64,000 nucleotides of DNA from contig BPUI01000005.1 of NCBI GenBank assembly GCA_019973575.1, positions 62,001 to 126,000 on the forward strand. Reading direction: 5' to 3'. Below the pieces are notes generated by a model. It worked only from the letters and a program-made list of their open reading frames with translations, searched no databases and was not told where the DNA came from. This DNA comes from Gemmatimonadetes bacterium T265. Lineage in GTDB: Bacteria; Gemmatimonadota; Gemmatimonadetes; Gemmatimonadales; Gemmatimonadaceae. Position numbers and translations under genes: made by a program. This document shows, piece after piece, positions 43,722 through 51,383 of the stretch; the first letter of the stretch is position 1, and each line of letters starts with the position of its first letter.

Positions 43722-44105
43722 ATGCCTTCGCCGACGCACGGTAAGATCTGTTACGTCGAGCTGCCGGCCGGCGACACCGACGCCGACGTCGCGCGCTCGG
43801 CCGCGTTCTACGCCGCGGTGTTTGGGTGGCGGACGCGCCGCCGCGGCGACGGCCGCCTGGCCTTCGACGACGCCACGGGGCAGGTGAGCGGCGCCTTCGT
43901 GCCCGGCCGCCGCCCCGCCGAGGTCGGGCTGTTGCTCTACGTCATGGTCGACGACGTCGCGGCCGCCGTGGACGCCGCGGTGGCGCAGGGCGCCGGGGTC
44001 GTCCAGCCGTTAGGCGCCGACGCGCCCGAGCTCACCGTGCGGATCGCCGACCCCGCGGGGAACGTGATCGGCCTCTACCAGGAGCCGCCGCCGGCCGCTC
44101 CCTGA
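43722..44105 (+). CDS. VOC (glyoxalase-like) family protein
   Basis: 127 residues with a beta-alpha-beta-beta-beta fold pattern: KICYVELPAGDTDADVARSAAFYAAVFGWRTRRR, LLLYVMVDDVAAAVDAAVAQGAGVV, VRIADPAGNVIGLYQEP. VOC proteins bind a metal and act as glyoxalases, dioxygenases or antibiotic binders; the substrate is unknown. ATG 43722. First of three VOC genes in tandem (43722, 44150, 44857), which may come from a duplication, though they are not closely similar. Confidence 0.78.
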   Translation: MPSPTHGKICYVELPAGDTDADVARSAAFYAAVFGWRTRRRGDGRLAFDDATGQVSGAFVPGRRPAEVGLLLYVMVDDVAAAVDAAVAQGAGVVQPLGADAPELTVRIADPAGNVIGLYQEPPPAAP

Positions 44106-44149
44106 CCGCCGCGGTCCCCCCACCGTTCCGCCGCCGCCCGCTTCCCGCC

Positions 44150-44554
44150 ATGCCGCCCGTCGCCACGCCGCCCGCCGCCGCCCTCGCGATCCCGACGCTG
44201 CCCAGCCGCTCGCTCGCGTCCACGCTCGCCTTCTACCGCCGGCTCGGCTTCGACGGCGCGGTGCACCCGGCCAGTGACGACGGGTACGCGATCCTCACGC
44301 GCGGCGACGTCGAGCTGCACTTCTTCGCGCACCCCGCCCTGCGGCCCGCCGAGTCGCACGCCGGCTGCTACATAAGAGTGGGCGACGCGGACGCGTGGTT
44401 CACCGCGGCCTCCGACGCCGGGCTCCCGCGGGCCGGGATCCCGCGGCTGGACCCGATCGGCGACGCGCCGTGGGGCATGCGCGAGTTCGCCGTCGTCGAC
44501 GAGGACGGCAACCTGCTGCGCATCGGCCAGGCGGTCAGCCCCCCGCGGGGCTGA
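44150..44554 (+). CDS. VOC family, bleomycin-resistance-like protein
   Basis: 134 residues: PTLPSRSLASTLAFYRRLGFDGAVHPASDDGYAILTRGDVELHFFAHPAL, AGCYIRVGDADAWFTAASDAGLPRAG, GMREFAVVDEDGNLLRIGQ. The Glu and His pattern (VELHFF, MREFAV) is that of bleomycin-binding or fosfomycin-type VOC proteins. No metal is provable. ATG 44150; 44-bp gap to the previous gene. Confidence 0.78.
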   Translation: MPPVATPPAAALAIPTLPSRSLASTLAFYRRLGFDGAVHPASDDGYAILTRGDVELHFFAHPALRPAESHAGCYIRVGDADAWFTAASDAGLPRAGIPRLDPIGDAPWGMREFAVVDEDGNLLRIGQAVSPPRG

Positions 44555-44621
44555 GCCGCCCCGCGGGCGACGTCGGCCGACCCGCCCTGAGAATCGCCAC
44601 CGTCCCCAACGCGACGCGCCC

Positions 44622-44864
44622 ATGCCCTCCGCCCCGGACTCCGCCTCGAACGCCACGCGCGTGTACACGCGTGCGTACCTGCTGACCACCTGCGTGGTCT
44701 TCGCCCTGCTCACCGCCGCCCATCTCTGGCGCATCGTCGCCGAAACCCCGGCGTTGGCGCGCGACCCGTGGTTCGTGCTGATCACCGCCGCCTCCCCGAC
44801 GTTGAGCGTGTGGGCGGGCGTGGTCGTGCGGCGGACGGCGCGCGCCCGGACGACCCGTGAGTGA
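44622..44864 (+). CDS. Small two-helix membrane protein
   Basis: 80 residues: YLLTTCVVFALLTAAHLWRIV and PWFVLITAASPTLSVWAGVVV are two membrane segments. No family recognised. Its stop overlaps the start of the next VOC gene (GTGA-like), which suggests translational coupling. It may be an accessory of the VOC protein. Confidence 0.65.
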   Translation: MPSAPDSASNATRVYTRAYLLTTCVVFALLTAAHLWRIVAETPALARDPWFVLITAASPTLSVWAGVVVRRTARARTTRE

Positions 44865-45297
44865 TCCGGTGTTAGGCAGCATACCGGTCGGCACCTCGCT
44901 CGCCCCGCTGCTCGCCGTACGCGGCGGCGCACGGGCGGTCGCCTTCTACCGGGCCGCGCTCGGCGCGCGCGCGGTGTACCGCGTGGACGCGCCCGACGGC
45001 GCGGTGGTGGCCCGCCTCGCCGTCGGGGACGCCGCCGGTGGGGCGGAGTTCTGGGTGGCGGACGAGGCACCGGAGCACGGTGCTGCCAGCCCGGAGACGT
45101 TAGGCGGCGCCTCGGCGCGTCTGGTGCTCACGGTGTCGGACCCGGATGCGGCGGTCGCGCGGGCGGTCGCGGCGGGCGCGCGCGAGGTCGCCCCGGTCGA
45201 GGAGGCGCACGGCTGGCGCCTCGGCCGCGTCGTGGACCCCTTTGGGCACACGTGGGAGATCGGCCGCCCGCTCCCGGACACCGCGGCGGCGCGCTGA
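44857..45297 (+). CDS. VOC family protein (PhnB-like)
   Basis: 146 residues from GTG 44857: LAPLLAVRGGARAVAFYRAALGARAVYRVDAPDGAVVARLAVGDA, then VLTVSDPDAAVARAVAAGAREVAPVEEAHGWRLGRVVDPFGHTWEIGRP. The GRVVDPFGHTWEIG end is the YhfJ/PhnB-like VOC pattern. Metal and substrate unknown. Coupled to the small membrane protein in front of it. Confidence 0.8.
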   Translation: MSDPVLGSIPVGTSLAPLLAVRGGARAVAFYRAALGARAVYRVDAPDGAVVARLAVGDAAGGAEFWVADEAPEHGAASPETLGGASARLVLTVSDPDAAVARAVAAGAREVAPVEEAHGWRLGRVVDPFGHTWEIGRPLPDTAAAR

Positions 45298-45322
45298 GGC
45301 ACGGCGCCAGGCGGCCCCCCCG

Positions 45323-46090
45323 GTGAACGGCTCGGCGGACACGCGCTCCCCTGACGGCTGGTTCGAGGCACTCCACGCGGGCCATCACCTGCCGGGGCGT
45401 GCGGCAGACGCGCTCCACGAGGCGGGCTTCGTGGTCCTCCCCGGGCCGCTCGCGCCGGAGGGGCTGCCGCCCCTGTCCGCGGCGTACGATGCGGTGATGG
45501 CGGCGGGGGAGGGCTCGGCCGACTTCAAGGCCGGCGGAACGACGGCGCGCCTGTACGACCTCGTCAACCGCGGCGCCGCGTTCGACACCCTGTACGTCTA
45601 CCCGCCCCTCCTCGCGGCCGCGGCGCACGTGATCGGCCGGCCGTTCCGGCTCAGCGCGACGCTCGCGCGCACGCTCCGGCCGGGCGCCGCGGCGCAGGCG
45701 CTCCACGCTGACCTCGGCCGCGACGACCCGGCGCGGCCGATGGCCGGCTTCATCTACATGGTCGACGCGTTCCGCCCGGACACCGGCGCCACCCGGTTCG
45801 TGCCGGGCTCGCACCGGTGGCCGCACCTGCCGGAGGACGACGTCATCCCCGACCGCCTGGCCGCGTACCCGGGCGAGGTGCTCGCGTGCGGGCCGGCCGG
45901 GTCGCTCGTCGTCTTCGACGCGTCCGCGTGGCACGGGCACACCGCGAATCCGTCGGGTGCGCCGCGGCGCTCGGTGCAGGGCTACTTCGTCGCGCGCGAC
46001 GTCCCGTCCGGGTTCGACCTGGGGGCGCGGATGCGACCGGAGACGGTGGCGCGCCTCGGCCCCCTCGCACGCCACCTGGTGGCGCTGTGA
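45323..46090 (+). CDS. Phytanoyl-CoA dioxygenase (PhyH) family protein
   Basis: About 255 residues from GTG 45323. An Fe(II)/2-oxoglutarate oxygenase: the HxD pair His128-Asp130 in QALHADLGRDD, the distal His (His204 or 206) in DASAWHGHTANPSG and Arg215/216 after it for 2-oxoglutarate. GFIYMVDAFRPDTGATRFVPGSHRWPH is typical for PhyH. It hydroxylates an organic substrate; which one is unknown. It closes the VOC run and is convergent with hxlR. Confidence 0.85.
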   Translation: MNGSADTRSPDGWFEALHAGHHLPGRAADALHEAGFVVLPGPLAPEGLPPLSAAYDAVMAAGEGSADFKAGGTTARLYDLVNRGAAFDTLYVYPPLLAAAAHVIGRPFRLSATLARTLRPGAAAQALHADLGRDDPARPMAGFIYMVDAFRPDTGATRFVPGSHRWPHLPEDDVIPDRLAAYPGEVLACGPAGSLVVFDASAWHGHTANPSGAPRRSVQGYFVARDVPSGFDLGARMRPETVARLGPLARHLVAL

Positions 46091-46181
46091 CGGTCGGCTT
46101 TGATGCACTCCGTTTGAGCATCCTGCGCGTGGGCCGTCCGAACCGGGCCGGCGTCTCGATGGTCGGTGCCGAAATCAGCAT

Positions 46182-46208
46182 CTTCCGTCCGCCCGTGCGG
46201 ACGGGAAG
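46182..46208. terminator. Hairpin between convergent phyH-type gene and hxlR
   Basis: CTTCCGTCCGC and GCGGACGGGAAG form a stem with one bulged G around a CCGT loop. It lies in the 198-bp gap between two converging genes, where a bidirectional terminator is expected. Confidence 0.5.
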
Positions 46209-46288
46209 CGAGACGACCGCGAATCGGCGGCACATGACACGACGGTTCGGCTGATCCTACTGGCAGCCGTGCGCACCCCCGCCGGTCA

Positions 46289-46762
46289 TCACACCCCGCC
46301 AGCGTCATCCGGGAAGAAGCGTCGACGACGGCCCGCGCCGACGCCGTGGTCGACGGCCCACTGCGCGAGGCTCGCTACCGCCGGGGCGAGCGCCTGCCCG
46401 AGGTCGGTGAGCGAGTACGTCACGTGGCGGCCGTGCCCCGCCGGGGTGCGGTCGACGCGCCGGACGATACCGTCGGCCTCGAGAGCGCGGAGCTGCTCGG
46501 TCAGCACTTTCGCGCTGACGCCGCGCGGTAGGTGCTGTTCGAGGTCGCGACGCCGGCGTGGGCCGGCTGCCAGGCAGAGTACGACCGCGGGCTTCCAGCG
46601 CTGCGCGACGAGTTGGACGGCCGCTTCGAGCGCGAGGACGACGCGCCCGGGGTTGACGTCGGTTGTCGATCCCTGCCCCGCCCCGTCACTGGCGGTCCAG
46701 AAGCGCGGCCCCTCGCGCACCGTGAGACAGCTGCCACTCGTGACGAGTTGGTAGGCGAACAT
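46289..46762 (-). CDS. HxlR-family transcriptional regulator (1)
   Basis: 157 residues from ATG 46762 (GTG 46837 is an upstream alternative). Winged helix: AVQLVAQRWKPAVVLCLAAGPRRRRDLEQHLPRGVSAKVLTEQLRALEADGIVRRVDRTPAGHGRHVTYSLTDLGQALAPAVASLAQW, matching HxlR. It is the closest paralogue of the gene at 55568. Divergent from parA with three AAGTG palindromes between. A TATAAG box on the minus strand is overlapped by the first palindrome, so autoregulation through that site is plausible. Confidence 0.85.
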   Translation of the reverse strand: MFAYQLVTSGSCLTVREGPRFWTASDGAGQGSTTDVNPGRVVLALEAAVQLVAQRWKPAVVLCLAAGPRRRRDLEQHLPRGVSAKVLTEQLRALEADGIVRRVDRTPAGHGRHVTYSLTDLGQALAPAVASLAQWAVDHGVGAGRRRRFFPDDAGGV

Positions 46763-46841
46763 AGCCGGACAGACCTCGCAGAGACTCGATACCGGTGCAC
46801 CGCTGCGTTCCCACACATGAAGCACCTGAACTAACACTCAA

Positions 46842-46855
46842 CAAGTGAACACTTA
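46842..46855. promoter_or_regulatory. AAGTG-N2-CACTT palindrome 1, hxlR side
   Basis: CAAGTGAACACTTA, core AAGTGAACACTT perfect (46843-46854). On the minus strand it follows TATAAG directly, so it overlaps the likely hxlR -10 and start site. Confidence 0.78.
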
Positions 46856-46885
46856 TACAACATTGCCGCAAGTCGGTCCGTTCGG

Positions 46886-46899
46886 GATGTGTTCACTTC
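46886..46899. promoter_or_regulatory. AAGTG-N2-CACTT palindrome 2, parA -35
   Basis: GATGTGTTCACTTC, one mismatch. It directly abuts the TTGACG -35 box of the parA promoter (46900-46905). Centre to centre 44 bp from palindrome 1, about four helical turns. Confidence 0.72.
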
Positions 46900-46927
46900 T
46901 TGACGATGTGCGCGAACATCGTACAAT
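46900..46927 (+). promoter_or_regulatory. parA promoter
   Basis: TTGACG (46900-46905), 16-bp spacer, TACAAT (46922-46927): a good sigma70-type promoter on the plus strand, reading into parA. Expected start near 46934, leaving a leader of about 125 bp to the parA GTG that contains palindrome 3. Confidence 0.7.
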
Positions 46928-46979
46928 GCTCGACCAAGCCGGATCATCTCACATCCGGTAGAAGTGCGCAGCTAAATAG

Positions 46980-46993
46980 AAAGTGTTCACTTC
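46980..46993. promoter_or_regulatory. AAGTG-N2-CACTT palindrome 3, parA leader
   Basis: AAAGTGTTCACTTC, one mismatch at the outer base. It lies downstream of the promoter start and 66 bp before parA. A half-site GAAGTG also occurs at 46961. Confidence 0.72.
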
Positions 46994-47059
46994 CACGCGA
47001 ACGCCGCCATACACCGCGAATGGCAGCGTTCTCACACGTTCTAGCCAAACCGGCCCATC

Positions 47060-47866
47060 GTGCACCGGATCGCCGTCGTGAACTTCAAGGGCGGGGTAGG
47101 GAAGACCACCACCGCCGTCAACCTCGCCGCTGGCCTGGCCCGCTCGGGCCGACGCGTGCTGCTGGTCGACCTCGACGGCCAGGCCAACGCCAGCCTGGGC
47201 CTCGGCATCGCGCGCGACGACCTGACCCCGTCCATCGCCGCAGTCGTGTTGGAAGGTCGGCCCATGAGCGACGTCCTCCGGTCGACTGACGTCGACAGTC
47301 TCTCGCTCGTGACGGCCGACCCGGCGCTCTACGGCGCGGACGCGACGCTCGCGTCGAAGATGGGCCGCGAAACCCGCCTCGCGAAGGCGCTCCGGGGCGT
47401 TGAAGACCGCTTCGACGTCGCCGTCTTCGACTGCTCGCCGGCGCTGTCCGTGATCACCGCCAACGCGCTCCTGGCGTGCGACACGGCCGTCGTACCCGTC
47501 GTGCCCGAGTACTACGCGGTCGAGGGCCTCGCCACCCTCGAGGCGACGCTCGACGAGCTGCGCGAGGCAGTAGAGCGCCCGATCCCGGTGCTCGGCGTCG
47601 TCCTGAGCCGCGTGACGACCGGCGAGCGTGCGACGGCGGAGCTGGCCGCGGCGATTCGCGCCCATTACGGGCCCGTGGTGTTCGACACACCGGTGCGCAA
47701 GAACATCCGGCTCGCCGAGGCGCCGAGCCACGGCCGGGACATCATCGGCTACGCGCCGGACTCGCCGGGCGCGAAGGACTTCCGCGCCCTCACGGCCGAG
47801 GTGCTCGCGCGCGTCGAGCGGTTCGCGGCGGGGCAGGGCGTGCCGCGCGCGACGGCCGCGGCCTGA
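47060..47866 (+). CDS. parA: ParA-family plasmid partition ATPase
   Basis: 268 residues from GTG 47060: deviant Walker A VVNFKGGVGKTTTAVNLA at residues 7-24, LLVDLDGQANASLGLG, FDVAVFDCSPALSVITANALLACDTAVVPVVPEYYAVEGLATL and the C-terminal NIRLAEAPSHGRDIIGYAPDSPGA. This last signature is of the chromosomal Soj type without an N-terminal HTH, so it needs a separate DNA-binding regulator. It positions plasmid copies via a gradient on the nucleoid. The likely partner is the RHH protein 14 bp downstream. Confidence 0.93.
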   Translation: MHRIAVVNFKGGVGKTTTAVNLAAGLARSGRRVLLVDLDGQANASLGLGIARDDLTPSIAAVVLEGRPMSDVLRSTDVDSLSLVTADPALYGADATLASKMGRETRLAKALRGVEDRFDVAVFDCSPALSVITANALLACDTAVVPVVPEYYAVEGLATLEATLDELREAVERPIPVLGVVLSRVTTGERATAELAAAIRAHYGPVVFDTPVRKNIRLAEAPSHGRDIIGYAPDSPGAKDFRALTAEVLARVERFAAGQGVPRATAAA

Positions 47867-47880
47867 GCGGCGGGCGCAAC

Positions 47881-48489
47881 ATGGCGAAGGCACGCACACC
47901 CAACCCGTCGCGGATCGGGAAGACGCTCGGCGCCATCCTTAGCGTGCCGCGCCGGAGCGCGACCGACGAGTCCAGCGAGGCGGACGCGAGCGAACCGGAG
48001 GACCCCAACGTTCCGGGGACGCCGGACGCCCCGGCATCCGACGCCGATAGCGAGCCCGCGCAGCCTCACGCCCCCCCGGAAACGCGAGTCGACGACGCGC
48101 GAGCGGCGACCCGTACTGCGGCCGACCCTGCGCCCCCCACGACAGCCCCCGAGCCGCTGACGACGATCGCACCTGCGCCGACGCCGACGAGCGCCACGCC
48201 GCGCGGCATCACCCCAGACGCGATCGTCGACGAGGCCGACGTCGATACCGACGTCGGCGCCGGAACGCGGCGGAAGAAGCGCGAGACGTTCCTCCTCCCC
48301 GAGGAGCTCGCGGACGCGATGCGGAACGCGATCGTGCACCTATCCGGGCCGCCGCTCTACTACACGCTCGCCGAGTTCGGCGAGCACGCGATCCGCAGCT
48401 ACATCGCCGAACTCGAACGCGAGCACAACAGTGGCCGACCGTTCCCGCGGCGGCCGCGGGCGGTGCGGCAGGGTCGCCCGCTGCGGTGA
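47881..48489 (+). CDS. Putative partition partner with a C-terminal DNA-binding segment (ribbon-helix-helix-like)
   Basis: 202 residues from ATG 47881. A basic N-terminus (KARTPNPSRIGKTLGAILS), a long acidic Pro/Asp/Ala-rich linker, then RRKKRETFLLPEELADAMRNAIVHLSGPPLYYTLAEFGEHAIRSYIAELEREHNSG, where KRETFLLPEELADAMRNA looks like the beta strand and first helix of a ribbon-helix-helix fold. It follows parA immediately, so it is probably the centromere-binding partner. It is not a ParB with a CTPase domain. Assignment rests on context and a short motif. Confidence 0.6.
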   Translation: MAKARTPNPSRIGKTLGAILSVPRRSATDESSEADASEPEDPNVPGTPDAPASDADSEPAQPHAPPETRVDDARAATRTAADPAPPTTAPEPLTTIAPAPTPTSATPRGITPDAIVDEADVDTDVGAGTRRKKRETFLLPEELADAMRNAIVHLSGPPLYYTLAEFGEHAIRSYIAELEREHNSGRPFPRRPRAVRQGRPLR

Positions 48490-48690
48490 ACCCGCCCGAG
48501 CCGTTAGGCACCTGCTCGTTCCGAACCTGCGGTTCCCCTGACTCCTGACGTCGCCGGCCGCCGTCGGCGGCGGCGCGCAACGTCCGCGTACCGATTGCCG
48601 TGCCTTGCAGCGCCCCCGAGCGCAGCCGCACGCGCCGACTCATGCGAGCCCGCACACAGAATTCCGGACAGGCCCCGATGCGTGATGCGC

Positions 48691-49020
48691 TCCGCGCTTG
48701 AGCCCACCCTGCTCCGCGTTTGAACCACCCTTGCGCCGCGTTCGAACCCACCCTGCGCCGGGTTTGAACCACCCCTCTGCCGCGTTCGAGCCACCCCTGC
48801 TCCGCTTTTGAACCACCCTTGCGGTTCGGTAGCGAGTTTTCCGGGGTCTGGAGGGCGCGGGCGACGCTCCGCGTTTGAGACACCCCTGGCCGTCGTCGGT
48901 GGTCGCGTCCCGACGCGCGCGGCACCCATTCTCCGCGTTTGAACCACCCTTGGGTTGCTGTTCGGCTCGGAACGGATGTCGGCCCGCTATACCCCTCTTC
49001 CGCGTTTGAACCACCCTTGC
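48691..49020. repeat. Nine iterons, candidate plasmid origin of replication
   Basis: Consensus TCCGCGTTTGAACCACCCTT plus GC, 22 bp. Six copies start at 48691, 48713, 48735, 48757, 48779 and 48801, i.e. an exact 22-bp (two-turn) period. Three more at about 48868, 48932 and 48999 are spaced by 64-67 bp. Copies 2, 8 and 9 match best; others vary at a few positions. The array ends about 100 bp before the rep start codon, as in iteron plasmids where Rep binds the repeats. Confidence 0.9.
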
Positions 49021-49044
49021 TGTCCGCCCGCCCGCGGGTACGTG

Positions 49045-49072
49045 TTGTACCTGGGTATGTGGGTAGTACAGA
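49045..49072 (+). promoter_or_regulatory. Candidate rep promoter
   Basis: TTGTAC (49045-49050), 16-bp spacer, TACAGA (49067-49072), between the last iteron and rep. A perfect hairpin GGCGCC-TGC-GGCGCC follows at 49082-49096 in the leader. Weak boxes, so moderate certainty. Confidence 0.4.
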
Positions 49073-49118
49073 TGCGGTACCGGCGCCTGCGGCGCCCAGG
49101 GCATCGGAGGATCACGAC

Positions 49119-50654
49119 GTGAGCAAAAAACGGCAGGCGACCGCCACCGCCGGACGCGCCAAGGGCGCGCGCCGGCGCGTCCGCACCGCTCCGATTGCCC
49201 CGCCCGATACCCTCGACCTGCTCCCGCCCGACGGCACCGTCTCAGTCGCGCAGGAGGCGGCGAACGGGCCCGACGGCGACGGCCGCCGCACGCGCGCGCG
49301 CATGGCCGTCGCCGTCGAGGCACACGGGATCGGCCGCCACGCGCGCCGGTTCGACCCGGACGACGAGGGGCAGTTCGCCTTCGAGCTGCGCTACCCGCGG
49401 GGAGACGGTGGGGAGGCACACTGGCGCGTCACGGCCGACAACAACACCGCCGTCGTCCTCGACGCCGGGACGGCCGAGGTGCTCGGCGCCGGCTCGGGCG
49501 TCTCGGCCCTTCAGCACGTCCACAAGCTCCCCGGCCCCCTCGCCCACGACCTCCTGGTCGTCGTCGGCGAGGACGTCAACCAGCGCACGCGACGCCGCTC
49601 CTGGAACGCGCGCGACATCGCCGACCGCACGTTCGAGTGGAGCATGACGGAACTCCTCACGCGCATGGGGAAGGGCGACCACGGGACGGCGTACCAGTCC
49701 CTTCGCGAGACGCTGATCCGGATGGCGCGCCTTCGCATTCAGGCCGCCGGCGGCGCGGGCCGGGAGGGAAAGCGGTGGACCAAGCGAACGGTCGTGTTCG
49801 GCCTCATCGACCGGCTCGAGATCCTCGAGGAGCCGGGCGAGACGCGCGTCCAGCTCACCATCTCGCACGATCTCGCGCAGACGCTGACCGAAGACTTCCG
49901 GCTGCTCCCGACGGACACGTACTGGGACATCCGCAACGGGCCGGCGCGCCGCCTGTACCAGGTACTCGACCTCGCGCGCTACGCGCACGACCACCGTGGC
50001 ACGGCGCAGCTCCGGGTGCCTGTGCACTACCTGCGCGACCGCGTCCCGGTCGACGAGCAGAAGACCACGCACCTCGTGCGCAAGCTCGACGCGATGCACG
50101 AAGAGCTGGTGCGCGTGCGGTACCTCGCGGCCATGCCGACCTACGCCGAAGCGACGGGCGACGACCTGCGCCGCTTCCCGACGTACCCGGGCAAGCGAGC
50201 CAAGATGCTCTCGGCCGTTTACGAGATCGTGCCGGCGCCGGCGGGGCAGGCGGTCTTGCCCGCGTCGACAGGGAACGGCGGGACGACGCTCGGCGACACG
50301 GGCGGCGCGCGTGGCGGCGAGTCGACCGGGGGTATGGCGGCCGAGAAGGCGGCCCTCCTGGCATCGCTCGGCGTCGTCCGCCCGGAGCGCTCGGATCTGC
50401 ACGGCCGCGTGCTGGAGGTGCAACAGCTCTGCGGAGACGGCAGCAACGTCGGGTTGTACACGGCGTTGTGTAAGGCCCTGCCGGACGAGGTGTACCGGCG
50501 CGTCGTGGCCACGGTGCGCGCCGACCGGCCGCAGGTCCCACGCGCCGCCTTCGTGCGCCTCGCGCGGGACGAGCTGCAGCGGTACGGGATCGAGATACCC
50601 GCCGCGGCGACGGACCGTCGCGTGCTCGCCGAGTTGCTACGGGAACCCGGTTGA
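49119..50654 (+). CDS. Replication initiator protein (RepA/RPA-like)
   Basis: 511 residues from GTG 49119, with GGAGG nine bases before. Central part: WNARDIADRTFEWSMTELLTRMGKGDHGTAYQSLRETLIRMARLRIQ, a winged-helix replication-initiator pattern, and VIFGLIDRLEILEEPGETRVQLTISHDLAQTLTEDFRLLPTDTYWDIRNGPARRLYQVLDLARYAH, as in the replication initiator protein A family. The C-terminus carries an Arg-rich segment. Next to the iterons it is expected to bind them and open the origin. The start is chosen over upstream in-frame codons, which would run into the iterons. Confidence 0.85.
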   Translation: MSKKRQATATAGRAKGARRRVRTAPIAPPDTLDLLPPDGTVSVAQEAANGPDGDGRRTRARMAVAVEAHGIGRHARRFDPDDEGQFAFELRYPRGDGGEAHWRVTADNNTAVVLDAGTAEVLGAGSGVSALQHVHKLPGPLAHDLLVVVGEDVNQRTRRRSWNARDIADRTFEWSMTELLTRMGKGDHGTAYQSLRETLIRMARLRIQAAGGAGREGKRWTKRTVVFGLIDRLEILEEPGETRVQLTISHDLAQTLTEDFRLLPTDTYWDIRNGPARRLYQVLDLARYAHDHRGTAQLRVPVHYLRDRVPVDEQKTTHLVRKLDAMHEELVRVRYLAAMPTYAEATGDDLRRFPTYPGKRAKMLSAVYEIVPAPAGQAVLPASTGNGGTTLGDTGGARGGESTGGMAAEKAALLASLGVVRPERSDLHGRVLEVQQLCGDGSNVGLYTALCKALPDEVYRRVVATVRADRPQVPRAAFVRLARDELQRYGIEIPAAATDRRVLAELLREPG

Positions 50655-50656
50655 CG

Positions 50657-50989
50657 CTACGCCTCGCCGTCGGCGTGCGGACGCGTGCCGTTCCCGGTCG
50701 GGCCCGTGGGGGGGACCTTCGCGTCCCGCGGCGCCGCACCGTCTCGGATCCCGAAGAGGTGGCGGTCGCGAGGTACGACGGCCGGGGTGAGCGCCGCAAG
50801 GATCGCCGGACCGTGTGGCCCCGCGAGGTACGACACCAGAAGTTGCCCGCGTAGCCGGTGCTCTTCTCGCTCCGCCTCCCGGCGGCGCTCGTAGAGCCGC
50901 GCGATCTCGGCGTCGCGAGCGGCCTGTAGCTCGGCTATCTGCGCGTCCAGTTCGGCGGTGGATGCGTGCGGGCGTGACGTACGGGCCAC
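50657..50989 (-). CDS. TraD-like conjugal transfer protein
   Basis: 110 residues from GTG 50989. An amphipathic coiled coil (TAELDAQIAELQAARDAEIARLYERRREAEREEHRLRGQLLVSYL) followed by AALTPAVVPRDRHLFGI resembles the TraD family of Ti-type plasmids, which have an N-terminal coiled coil and end near 'DRALFGL'. TraD helps relaxosome formation at oriT. It is divergent from mobC and the relaxase, with the oriT candidate between, which matches traCDG/traAFB organisation. Similarity is modest. Confidence 0.55.
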   Translation of the reverse strand: MARTSRPHASTAELDAQIAELQAARDAEIARLYERRREAEREEHRLRGQLLVSYLAGPHGPAILAALTPAVVPRDRHLFGIRDGAAPRDAKVPPTGPTGNGTRPHADGEA

Positions 50990-51050
50990 GGCGAGAACCT
51001 CGGGTAGGGCGCGACATCGCGCGTGTGACGGGGCGGGGCGCGGAGGCGCG

Positions 51051-51161
51051 TGGTGGCGAGGTCCACCATCCCGCACGCGCCCACGCTGGACGCCGTAGAG
51101 GTTCGTAACGCGGCAGGGCAGAGAGCTACGCACCACGCGGTACGGTACTAGGTGGTGCGTA
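51051..51161. other. Candidate oriT region
   Basis: Two inverted repeats: TGGTGG-N6-CCACCA (51051-51068) and TACGCACCAC (51127-51136) with its complement GTGGTGCGTA (51152-51161), a perfect 10-bp pair with a 15-bp spacer. It lies between a TraD-like gene and the MobC/relaxase genes, the classic oriT position. No standard nic sequence can be pointed to with certainty. Confidence 0.55.
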
Positions 51162-51383
51162 TCGCGCCGCGGCAGGACGCCGTACACTGTCGGGCGTCGA
51201 TGCGTTAGGCGGTGCAAGCAATAGGTGATGGCCATCGAAACTCCGCCCGCGCCCGCAGGCTCCGTTTCGTCGGCCATCATCTGCGCCGCACTCGACGCGT
51301 CTCGACCGCCCCCATTCGCCCCCGCGCGCGAGGCGCGGGCGCTCAAGGGACGACCTGTCACGCCCGCCGTCCAAGGAGTGCCG

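Noticed and set aside
48691-49020. CRISPR array
   Set aside because: The repeats are contiguous at 22 bp without unique spacers of constant length and no cas genes are near; the rep gene follows.
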